Origin: Desulfobacterales bacterium
Lineage (GTDB): Bacteria; Desulfobacterota; Desulfobacteria; Desulfobacterales; QNYZ01
NCBI GenBank assembly: GCA_029938515.1
Contig: JAOZUU010000069.1
Coordinates: 1 to 9,436 of the forward strand
Direction: 5' to 3'
Length of the DNA stretch: 9,436 bases
Both the position numbers and the translations under genes were made by a program. The notes under the pieces were generated by a model. The model worked only from the letters and a program-made list of their open reading frames with translations, did not search any database and was not told the DNA's origin. Positions 1-6,779 of this stretch are shown piece after piece (position 1 is the first letter of the stretch; each line of letters opens with the position of its first letter).

Positions 1-1115
1 CTGGCCCTTAAATCGGTGGCCATCACCGGCGCACCGGACAGCAACGGCACACCCCGCACGATGGCCGTGTGACCGGAAATGGTAATGTCGGCCCCTATCC
101 GCCGAAGCTCGCTCACATGGATGAAACGCTTTTCGAAAATGGTTTCCGCAATCAGGCTCGATCCATCGGCCACGGACATCAAAACCATGAATTGGGCCTG
201 CATATCAGTGGGAAAGCCAGGGTATGGCATGGTTTGGATATCCACGCTGTGGATGGATTCACTTCCCTTTACCCGGATATGCTGATTGTCGATAACGACT
301 TCGGCACCGGCCGTTTTCAGTTTATCGATGACCATGCCCAAATGTTCCGGTTCACAATGGCTCAGTTGTACATCGCCACCGGTCAAAGCGGCGGCAACCA
401 TGAGGGTGCCGGCTTCGATTCGGTCGGGGATGATGTCCATATCCACCGGTTGCAGGGAAGAAACACCTTCGATGGTGATCACTGCTGTCCCGGCGCCCAA
501 AATTCTCGCTCCCATCCGGTTGAGGGTTTCGGCCAGGGCTACGACTTCCGGTTCCCGGGCGGCGTTACGCAAAACAGTTACCCCCTCGGCCAGAGTCGCC
601 GCCATCATCAGATTTTCCGTTCCCGTAACCGTTACCACATCGAAATTGATTTCACTTCCCCGGAGGCCATCGGTCACCGCCTCTACGTCTCCATGTTCAA
701 GATCGATTTTGGCGCCGAGCAATTCAAGCCCCCGCAAATGAAGGTTGATCGGACGGGCCCCGATGGCACATCCCCCGGGCATGGAGACCCGGGCCTTCTT
801 TAACCGGGCCACCATAGGACCGAGCACCAGCACAGATGCCCGCATTTTCCGAACCAGGTCGTAGGGGGCCTGATGGTTGTTAGCGCCCCGGGTATCAATT
901 TGGACGCTGTGTCCATCTGTTTCAACCCGGGCACCTAAATGGGTAAGGAGCAATTTGATGCTGTTAATATCCTGCAGCTTCGGCACATTGGTGTAAGTAC
1001 TGACACCTTCGGTCAGCAGTGATGAAGCCAGAATCGGCAAAGCTGCATTTTTGGCACCGCTGATTTCGACTTCACCTTTTAGCGGTCGCCCGCCTTCGAT
1101 TATTATTTTATCCAT
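1..1115 (-). CDS. murA: UDP-N-acetylglucosamine 1-carboxyvinyltransferase (MurA), C-terminus cut by window edge
   Basis: MurA transfers enolpyruvate from PEP to UDP-GlcNAc, the first committed cytoplasmic step of peptidoglycan synthesis. I translated the minus strand from the ATG at 1115-1113. It opens MDKIIIEGGRPLKGEVEISG and then reads GAKNAALPILAS, which contains the conserved Lys22-Asn23. The active-site loop PGGCAIGARPINLH carries the catalytic Cys at residue 116, the equivalent of Cys115 in E. coli and the residue modified by fosfomycin. The reading frame is open for 371 codons and is still in the conserved ATDLRA segment when it meets base 1. About 45 of the usual 417-420 residues therefore lie outside the window. 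The ribosome site is weak (AAGAAAG about 6 bases before the ATG). The gene follows the qrc terminator, so it is probably transcribed independently. I found no convincing promoter in 1116-1257. Identification is near certain. Confidence 0.97.
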   Translation of the reverse strand, partial: MDKIIIEGGRPLKGEVEISGAKNAALPILASSLLTEGVSTYTNVPKLQDINSIKLLLTHLGARVETDGHSVQIDTRGANNHQAPYDLVRKMRASVLVLGPMVARLKKARVSMPGGCAIGARPINLHLRGLELLGAKIDLEHGDVEAVTDGLRGSEINFDVVTVTGTENLMMAATLAEGVTVLRNAAREPEVVALAETLNRMGARILGAGTAVITIEGVSSLQPVDMDIIPDRIEAGTLMVAAALTGGDVQLSHCEPEHLGMVIDKLKTAGAEVVIDNQHIRVKGSESIHSVDIQTMPYPGFPTDMQAQFMVLMSVADGSSLIAETIFEKRFIHVSELRRIGADITISGHTAIVRGVPLLSGAPVMATDLRA

Positions 1116-1257
1116 GAAAACTTTCTTATTTAATTCTCAAAAAGTTATGGTAACATTGATTTAATTCATGAATTCTTTGCGCCTCTGCGGGAGACATTTT
1201 ACCCGTCGTTACCAGCACTTATTGAGAATTTACCTTTCCTAATATTTAACCTGATAT

Positions 1258-1301
1258 AAAAAAAAGCGCCCACCCGGATATAAATTCGGGATAGGCGCTT
1301 T
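1258..1301 (-). terminator. Rho-independent terminator of the qrc operon
   Basis: Read on the minus strand, an AAAGCGCC arm (1301-1294) pairs perfectly with GGCGCTTT (1270-1263). An inner CCCG/CGGG pairing shortens the loop. The arm runs straight into eight consecutive T (1265-1258). It begins 24 bases after the stop codon of the small membrane protein gene. The T-tract lies only on the minus-strand 3' side, so the direction is clear. It ends the qrc transcript and separates it from murA. Confidence 0.9.
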
Positions 1302-1324
1302 GAACTCGACTTTTATAACTGTGA

Positions 1325-1486
1325 TCAGTGATGCGAATCGCTTCCGTCGGCCTTGACCGTATCGACAATCGATTTAATAATACAATACGTCATCCCGATT
1401 CCCAGGATAGTCAGGGCATACCACAGCCCGCCGTGAAAGACCAGATGTCCCATATCCCAGACCCATTCAAAAGAAAACGGAAACAT
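1325..1486 (-). CDS. Small single-helix membrane protein, 53 aa, last gene of the qrc operon
   Basis: I do not recognise this family. The reading frame runs from the ATG at 1486-1484 to a TGA at 1327-1325. It begins MFPFSFEWVWDMGHLVFHGG, an aromatic amphipathic stretch. One predicted membrane helix follows at about residues 21-42 (LWYALTILGIGMTYCIIKSI). It closes with a short polar tail ending GSDSHH. It is preceded by a good ribosome site (AAGGAGAG, 6-7 bases before ATG) and lies only 21 bases after the qrcD stop and 24 bases before the terminator. That position, the translation signal and the protein-like composition argue for a real gene. Cys34 in the helix is its only cysteine, and no haem or Fe-S motif is present. 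It may be a small structural or assembly subunit of the Qrc complex in the cytoplasmic membrane. That role is inference only. Confidence 0.8.
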   Translation of the reverse strand: MFPFSFEWVWDMGHLVFHGGLWYALTILGIGMTYCIIKSIVDTVKADGSDSHH

Positions 1487-1507
1487 GAATCACTCTCCTT
1501 TACTTAG

Positions 1508-2842
1508 TTACGCCTGTGCCGGCGCCGGTTCTCCCTCGGAAACCATAGCCTCCTCGGCCGTTTCTTTATCAACCTCGATCTCAGTCACCGTTTCGGTCGG
1601 CAATGGTTCAATGGGATTCAGTTCGACCTCCTGGGGAAAGATCGGCAGGTAACGATAAGAAATCATAATCATCATCACACCATATGCCACGGGAAGAACC
1701 GTCGTGGCCACTTCCTGCCAGCTCGGATAGTACAAGGCCCACGTGTCAAAAGACATCACCGGCACGGCCATGACCTGAAGGACCAGCACCCAGCGATTGA
1801 GACTCACACCGATGACCCCTAAAATAATCGCGATGAGCCGGGTCGTCGGGTTGGCCCGTAATTTGGGGCTGATCAGAATCAGCCCCGGTACCACGCCGCA
1901 AAGCACAATCTCGGCAAACAGGATCCAGATACCGTACAGGGCGTTGTTGGAATAAAAATCCATCAGAGCAAAGCCCTTGGATGGAGCCGTTACCATGGCC
2001 CAATACACCGTATCGGCAATCTTGGCGATGATGTACGTAATAATCATCCACCCGGATATTTTTGCCAGCAACTGTACCACATTATCCTTCACCAATTGCT
2101 TGCCGGAGATTTTCTCGGTGATCCAGGTGATAAACAAAGTAAAACACGGGCCGTAGGCCGCGGCGGACCAGGTAAATAAAAAGAAGCTATAGGGCCAAAC
2201 GAGAATATGTTCTCGAAAGGCAAACGGACGTCCGAATAGTACCCCGGGAACCCCGCCCAGCGATCCCTGGTGGAAGAAAGACAGAAAGGCACCCGTGGCG
2301 GCAAACACCGCCATGATATGGTGCATGTTATGGGTCAAATTATGGATAAACGGCACCTTATCCAGCTGGCGGTTTTCAAGGATCAGCGGAATATACTCGA
2401 TGGTCAGAACAGCAAAATAACAGGACAGGCAAAAAGCCACCTCGGTCAGCATGGAATGAACGTTGGCATGCCAGAAAATAAACCAGCTCCGCAACGGCTG
2501 CCCCACATCGATGGCCAGAATCAGCAGGGCCGAGCTGTAGCAGATGAAGCCGATGAGAACGGCGAAATTAATAATATTTTTCAACTCATCGATGCCGAAA
2601 ATGTATCTCAACAAACCGGTGAAAAAGGCCCCGCCTCCCAGGGCGATGACCGCCAGGTCGGCCCAGATCCAGATGGCAAACCCGTAATAATCGTTCATAT
2701 TGGTCTGGTTGAGCCCCTTGATCCAGCAAAGGAAAAGGCCGAGCACTCCCCAAAGCAAAACAGCGCCGGCAATGGAAAGCCCCAGAAAAAATTTGCCCAT
2801 GGAGCAACGTTGCACACCTTTCGGAAACAGTGCAGAATCCAT
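1508..2842 (-). CDS. qrcD: Menaquinone reductase membrane subunit QrcD (NrfD/PsrC family)
   Basis: Integral membrane subunit that holds the menaquinone site of the Qrc complex. The 444-residue protein has about ten hydrophobic helices, near residues 17-40, 56-80, 88-112, 127-150, 172-190, 213-240, 258-282, 300-324, 334-356 and 378-398. This matches the ten-helix layout of the ActC/QrcD branch of the NrfD family. Polar residues buried in helices include Asp112, His125 and His129, Glu134, and the SFFHQGSLGG motif (188-197) typical of quinone-site helices in this family. The start at 2842 is backed by a GAGGT ribosome site 5 bases upstream. A later Met at residue 15 is less likely. The last 40 residues form an unusually acidic, Pro/Ala-rich tail. 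qrcC ends 35 bases upstream and the small membrane protein gene starts 21 bases downstream. The Qrc assignment rests on the neighbours; the family assignment is firm. Confidence 0.92.
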   Translation of the reverse strand: MDSALFPKGVQRCSMGKFFLGLSIAGAVLLWGVLGLFLCWIKGLNQTNMNDYYGFAIWIWADLAVIALGGGAFFTGLLRYIFGIDELKNIINFAVLIGFICYSSALLILAIDVGQPLRSWFIFWHANVHSMLTEVAFCLSCYFAVLTIEYIPLILENRQLDKVPFIHNLTHNMHHIMAVFAATGAFLSFFHQGSLGGVPGVLFGRPFAFREHILVWPYSFFLFTWSAAAYGPCFTLFITWITEKISGKQLVKDNVVQLLAKISGWMIITYIIAKIADTVYWAMVTAPSKGFALMDFYSNNALYGIWILFAEIVLCGVVPGLILISPKLRANPTTRLIAIILGVIGVSLNRWVLVLQVMAVPVMSFDTWALYYPSWQEVATTVLPVAYGVMMIMISYRYLPIFPQEVELNPIEPLPTETVTEIEVDKETAEEAMVSEGEPAPAQA

Positions 2843-2877
2843 CGGTTACCTCGTATTAAACGACTTGGTATTATCCA

Positions 2878-3693
2878 TCATTCGTGATGATCGGATTTAC
2901 TTTCATCCTTTACATAATTATCACCGGCCCGCCGGACCCATTCCTTGCTGGAAAAGTAGTAAATTTTCGGGTTGGTGTGAAGCCTTTCCAGCAGCCTGAA
3001 CACCTTGGGGTTCTTGGGCCGACCATGGTGATGGGGGTCCGGCTGGGCCAATTGATGCACCTTGTGTTCGGGATTGTTCAAATCGCCGAACGTAATGGCA
3101 CCCGCCGGACAAGCCTGGGTACAGGAAGTTTGGTACTCCTGCTCTTCAAGCTCATGCCTTCCTTCAAGAATCGCCTTTTCCATGGCCAGCTGGTACCGGT
3201 GGAAACAAAAGCTGCATTTTTCCACCACCCCGCGCATTCGGGGGGATACATTGGGACTGAGATATTTTTCCATGTCTCCCGGCCAAACCGGGTCCCACCA
3301 GTTAAAGTAGCGCGCGTGATACGGACAGGCGGCCATGCAATACCGGCATCCAAAACAGCGGGTATAGATTTGGCTAACGATTCCCGTCTCACTATCATAA
3401 TCTGTGGCCGTTGCCGGACACACGGACACACAAGGCGAATGCCCGCTATGATGGCCCTCGCAATGTTGGCATGGCCTGGGCAGGTAACAGATCTCGGCAT
3501 CTGGATATGACTTGCCATTGGTTAACTTGTAAACCTGCATCCAGGTAATACTCAGCCGTTTGTCCGTTTCATCCTTTCTAAACGGCACATTATTTTCCGC
3601 CATGCAAGCCACCATGCATGTTCCGCAGCCGGTGCACTTGTCCAGATCAATGACCATGCCGAATTTTTTCGTTTTTCCATGCGCTTGCTTCAT
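2878..3693 (-). CDS. qrcC: Menaquinone reductase iron-sulfur subunit QrcC (four-cluster ferredoxin)
   Basis: Electron-transfer subunit that links QrcA/QrcB to the quinone site of QrcD. Its 271 residues carry four four-cysteine groups in the DmsB/NrfC/PsrB pattern: Cys20-23-26-30 (CTGCGTCMVAC), Cys75-78-88-92, Cys113-116-119-123 (CFGCRYCMAAC) and Cys160-163-191-195. That gives room for four cubane-type clusters. Cys69 is an additional, unassigned cysteine. In characterised Qrc the protein faces the periplasm. No signal peptide is visible here (start MKQAHGKTKKFG), so it is probably carried through the Tat system with QrcB; this is inference. The C-terminal part has a PHHHG segment and ends in DHHE. 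The start is supported by GAGG 6 bases upstream. The gap to the qrcB stop is 18 bases, so the two are surely co-transcribed. DmsB-like proteins of other complexes look alike; the order qrcA-B-C-D decides the name. Confidence 0.93.
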   Translation of the reverse strand: MKQAHGKTKKFGMVIDLDKCTGCGTCMVACMAENNVPFRKDETDKRLSITWMQVYKLTNGKSYPDAEICYLPRPCQHCEGHHSGHSPCVSVCPATATDYDSETGIVSQIYTRCFGCRYCMAACPYHARYFNWWDPVWPGDMEKYLSPNVSPRMRGVVEKCSFCFHRYQLAMEKAILEGRHELEEQEYQTSCTQACPAGAITFGDLNNPEHKVHQLAQPDPHHHGRPKNPKVFRLLERLHTNPKIYYFSSKEWVRRAGDNYVKDESKSDHHE

Positions 3694-3711
3694 TAAAACC
3701 TCGTATACCTC

Positions 3712-5937
3712 TTATGCTTTGGCCAGCTTGGCCCGAATCCCCCAGGCGGCATCGAAGCCGGAAGCGGCGTCTTCCACCGGCCCGACAAGTTCATTGACGT
3801 TAACGCCCTTGCCTGCCAGAAAATCATCAAAAGCCGTATGCCCCAATCCCGTGGGCATAGCCACAAGGCCAGGCATGATGCCTTCGGATAAATGGATTCG
3901 AACCTTTCCCTCGCCCTTGGGAGTGGTCAACATTGCCGGGGTCCCTTCGTTCAATTGGTACTTCCGGGCTGTCTCGGGGTTGATTTCAACGAAAACATCA
4001 GCTTTAACCAACACTGTCGCGGCCACGGTTTTCATCATAAAGGGTGGATTGCCGATCGATCCGCCGGCTAGACGAATGGAATCGTACGGTACAAGAATCA
4101 ATGGAAATGTGCTGCTGTCTCCTTCGGCGGCCACGGCACCCGTCCACGGGTCGGAAGCGACCTTTTCTCCGTTAAACTCGAACCGGCCGGTACCAGTTGT
4201 AAACATCGCATCCCAGGAGGGGGACGAGAAATGATCGTCCATCCAGAATCCCTTCTCAATCATTCCTTCCCATCTTTCGTCCAGGGTATCTTTCAGGCAG
4301 GCCAGATAATTATCCCACCCAAAGGCCCTGATGATCGTCCCTTTCAATTGACCGGCCAGAGCGATGATCACATCACCCAGGTGCCGGGTATTGTATTGGG
4401 GTGCCACTACCGGTCGGGCGAGGCCGATAAACGGCCGGGTGAATCCCGCCGGAGCGGGTACATCCTGATAGCGTTCCAGGAAAGTGTGGTTGGGCAAAAT
4501 CAGGTCAGCCTGCTGAGCGGTTTCATCCATGAATGATGAAAAACTCACGATAAAGGGAATTTGATCAAGCGCCGCTTGCACTGCTTTTGTATCTCGAAGC
4601 GTGTACAATGGGTTGGCGTCGGCGATCAGCATTATTTCGGGGACATTTCTCTGATCCGATCCAAACTGTTCAAAAAAGCGATTCGGCAAGGACCGGGTGT
4701 GAGAAAACTGGCCCGTACCGGCACCATCCAGTCGCGACTGCTCGTTTCCTTTTAAAGCGATCGGGTCTAAATCCGGGTCCGGCCAAAAAATATACCCCGG
4801 ATCCGGCAGAAAACGAACACCCCCGTCACTATTGATACTTCCCACCAGGGCATTTAAAGCCAGGACGGCCATGGTGTCGGAAAGCGCCCCCGGCGCGCTG
4901 CCCCGTCCCCGGCCACAAATGGCGAGCGGTCGGTGAGCCGTGGCGAATTGCAGGGCCAGTTCGGATATAATATCGGCGGGCACACCGGTTATTTCAGCAA
5001 CTTTGGCCGGAGAAAAATCGGCCATGACCTTCTGTTTGAACGAGTCGAATCCGGCGGAAAAATTATCAACAAAAACCTTGTTGTAAAAAGACTTGGCTAT
5101 GATGTGATAGGCAAGCCCCAGAGCTAAAGTACCTTCCGTGCCCGGATTGATAGAGATCCAGCGATCGGACTTGGCCGCCGTGTTTGACAGGCGCGAATCG
5201 ATTTGGACGATCTGGGTTTTTCGATCCTGTCGGTTGCTGTAAGCCTGAAACATCCGCACCGGCGAGCCCCAGCCATCAAGGAGCCCACTGCCAAAGCTCA
5301 GGATGAGATCGGCTTTTTCAACATCGAAACCGACGGTGCCGTCAACCCCGGCCATAGCGCGCACGGCTGTCTCCTGGGCATCCTGGGCCGACGCCGGACC
5401 GATAAAGTTGGGGGACCCGTAAACGGTCATGAAGCGCTTTAACAGCGCCGGGATGGTGCCGCGTTCGGTATCCGTCATACAGGCCAGCCCCTGGGGGCGC
5501 CCGTCGGCCCGTAAAGTGCCGAGTTTTTCAGCCACTTCGTTTAAAGCCGCTTCCCAGCTGATTTGGGCCCATTGTCCCTGCCCGCGCTTACCCGTACGTT
5601 TCAACGGGGTCTTGACCCGGGAGGGTCCGTATAAAAACTGAAGACCGGCCATCCCCAGGATGCAGATTCCGCCCTGATTAACGGGGTGTCCCTCCTGACC
5701 TTCGATCTTCACCGGGCGATCGTCGATCTTGCGCACCGTGATCCCGCATCCACCCGGGCAAAGCATACAGGTTGACTGTGCATACCCGATCTTCCCGTCC
5801 ACCGGAATCGGGACCCACGGCCAGCGCTGGCTCCAAATGGATGAATCGTCGGTCAGTTTCCAGGGTAGTGGTGACAGGGCCGTACCCGCGGCCCCGCCAA
5901 CGCCAAACGCCAGGAAGCTCCTTCGGTCAATTTTCAT
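3712..5937 (-). CDS. qrcB: Menaquinone reductase molybdopterin-family subunit QrcB
   Basis: Large catalytic-family subunit of Qrc, exported to the periplasmic face. The 741-residue protein starts with a twin-arginine signal (MKIDRRSFLAFGVGG, Arg5-Arg6). An N-terminal [4Fe-4S] site follows: Cys57, 60, 64 and 92 in a CX2CX3CX27C arrangement. The molybdopterin oxidoreductase fold follows, recognisable from the GSPN stretch (174-177), NALVGSINSDGG (near 365), the QADLILPNHTFLE segment and a C-terminal dinucleotide-binding-type domain from about residue 600. After GSPN, where catalytic relatives such as polysulfide reductase have a Cys ligand to molybdenum, this protein reads FIGPASAQDAQET with no Cys, Ser or Sec in the usual spot. 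That agrees with the reported lack of molybdenum in QrcB, so it is likely an electron conduit rather than an oxotransferase. The ribosome site is modest (GGGATGAG). qrcA ends 47 bases upstream. Confidence 0.93.
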   Translation of the reverse strand: MKIDRRSFLAFGVGGAAGTALSPLPWKLTDDSSIWSQRWPWVPIPVDGKIGYAQSTCMLCPGGCGITVRKIDDRPVKIEGQEGHPVNQGGICILGMAGLQFLYGPSRVKTPLKRTGKRGQGQWAQISWEAALNEVAEKLGTLRADGRPQGLACMTDTERGTIPALLKRFMTVYGSPNFIGPASAQDAQETAVRAMAGVDGTVGFDVEKADLILSFGSGLLDGWGSPVRMFQAYSNRQDRKTQIVQIDSRLSNTAAKSDRWISINPGTEGTLALGLAYHIIAKSFYNKVFVDNFSAGFDSFKQKVMADFSPAKVAEITGVPADIISELALQFATAHRPLAICGRGRGSAPGALSDTMAVLALNALVGSINSDGGVRFLPDPGYIFWPDPDLDPIALKGNEQSRLDGAGTGQFSHTRSLPNRFFEQFGSDQRNVPEIMLIADANPLYTLRDTKAVQAALDQIPFIVSFSSFMDETAQQADLILPNHTFLERYQDVPAPAGFTRPFIGLARPVVAPQYNTRHLGDVIIALAGQLKGTIIRAFGWDNYLACLKDTLDERWEGMIEKGFWMDDHFSSPSWDAMFTTGTGRFEFNGEKVASDPWTGAVAAEGDSSTFPLILVPYDSIRLAGGSIGNPPFMMKTVAATVLVKADVFVEINPETARKYQLNEGTPAMLTTPKGEGKVRIHLSEGIMPGLVAMPTGLGHTAFDDFLAGKGVNVNELVGPVEDAASGFDAAWGIRAKLAKA

Positions 5938-5984
5938 AAAATTCTCATCCCTTTGTTATTACCCTCGGTCAGATAATTGTGCCT

Positions 5985-6668
5985 CTATTTATGACACACA
6001 AAGCATCCGCCTTTTTCGGTCTGGACACTGGCTTGACGAACATTTTCACGGATGTGGCATTCCGAGCAATCATCCATCTTCATCCGGTCCCATGTATTGC
6101 GCTTTATCCCGGCAATGTTCCTGCCCCAGATATTGCGGCTGTAGCCGGTGATCCGGTTGACTTCATAAATCGGTAAATGGTCCGACTCCCCGATATGGCC
6201 GTGGCAAGTCACGCAATCCATTTTGCCCTTAATGGTATGGGCCGCGTGAGAGAAAAAGACACAGTCCGGCTGCTGGGCATACACCAGCCAGGGGACTTCC
6301 CTGTTTTTTTCCACGTACTGGGATACGAAACGAGCCTCTTCTTCCGTGGCTCCCTGCACGCTTTCATGACAGGTCACGCAACTTTCAAGGGTGGGGCGGC
6401 CGGAAAAAGTTCCGTCTTCTCTGAAAAAGTGGCAACTTTGGCATCCGTTCTCCACCTCAACGACATGAAGCGCATGGTTAAAATCCACCGGTTGTTTTTT
6501 TTTGGAATACAAAAGCGTGGGAAAGATAACCCAGCCCAGCACCATGCTGGCCGCCAGCCCGAAAATGAAGAAGAGGATGACGACCGCACCGCCGCTTGAT
6601 TCCGTGCCAGGGGTCGCTGCCGGAGATTCGCTCTTTTCCGGCTGAGTGGTATCACTGGGATTACTCAT
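5985..6668 (-). CDS. qrcA: Menaquinone reductase multihaem cytochrome c subunit QrcA
   Basis: Entry point for electrons into Qrc; in characterised sulfate reducers its donor is the periplasmic type I tetrahaem cytochrome c3. The 227-residue protein has a Ser/Pro-rich 26-residue N-terminus, one membrane anchor (about 27-54, ending at YSKKK) and a periplasmic haem domain. Five CXXCH motifs are present: Cys76 (CQSCH), Cys97 (CVTCH), Cys152 (CVTCH), Cys201 (CSECH) and the C-terminal Cys222 (CFVCH). His64, His68, His141 and His144 are in class III-like spacing and are candidates for distal ligands. Another cysteine, Cys136, sits in a C-X4-H stretch. The start at 6668 is supported by GGAG about 7 bases upstream. 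The gene is 111 bases after ccsA, with a hairpin and possible promoter in the gap. ActA of alternative complex III is the nearest alternative, but the separate qrcB and qrcC genes favour Qrc. Confidence 0.92.
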   Translation of the reverse strand: MSNPSDTTQPEKSESPAATPGTESSGGAVVILFFIFGLAASMVLGWVIFPTLLYSKKKQPVDFNHALHVVEVENGCQSCHFFREDGTFSGRPTLESCVTCHESVQGATEEEARFVSQYVEKNREVPWLVYAQQPDCVFFSHAAHTIKGKMDCVTCHGHIGESDHLPIYEVNRITGYSRNIWGRNIAGIKRNTWDRMKMDDCSECHIRENVRQASVQTEKGGCFVCHK

Positions 6669-6738
6669 GCAAACTCCGTCGTCTTTTGGAATATGGTTTT
6701 ATAAGAAGGTGTAAAACGACTCGATTGTGAGCTGTATT

Positions 6739-6767
6739 TGTGTATCCGGCGCTCCTGTTTTTGTCAA
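6739..6767 (-). promoter_or_regulatory. Candidate sigma70 promoter for qrcA
   Basis: On the minus strand a perfect -35 hexamer TTGACA (6767-6762) is followed after 17 bases by TACACA (6744-6739), which matches only three of six -10 positions. It would give qrcABCD its own transcript start about 60 bases before the qrcA ATG. The -35 box is good and the -10 is poor, so this is tentative. Read-through from resB-ccsA is the alternative. Confidence 0.3.
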
Positions 6768-6776
6768 GCAAAAACA
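6756..6776. repeat. Perfect 8-bp inverted repeat just after ccsA
   Basis: TGTTTTTG (6756-6763), a TCAAG loop and CAAAAACA (6769-6776) form a perfect 8-bp stem starting 3 bases beyond the ccsA stop codon on the minus strand. There is no T-tract on the ccsA-downstream side, so it is not a standard terminator. It contains most of the candidate -35 box of the qrcA promoter. It could be an operator or an mRNA processing or stability element; the sequence cannot say which. Confidence 0.5.
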
Positions 6777-6779
6777 CCA

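Noticed and set aside
69..803. Open plus-strand frame of 244 codons opposite murA
   Set aside because: It lies entirely antisense to a clearly conserved MurA, has no recognisable family and no convincing ribosome site; the long frame is a by-product of murA codon composition.
1163..1174. AATTCATGAATT, 12-bp palindrome before murA
   Set aside because: AT-rich and short; self-complementary 12-mers of this kind arise by chance and no promoter geometry supports an operator.
1132..1230. 9-bp inverted pair AATTCTCAA / TTGAGAATT flanking the murA leader
   Set aside because: The arms are 81 bases apart, do not extend, and are near chance expectation for an AT-rich gap.
2270..3510. Two plus-strand frames (205 and 208 codons) opposite qrcD and qrcC
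   Set aside because: Translations are low-information and overlap strongly supported minus-strand genes with complete motifs.
6725..6730. TTGTGA considered as an HcpR/Rex/CRP-type operator
   Set aside because: Only one half-site is present; no TCACAA partner at the required spacing.
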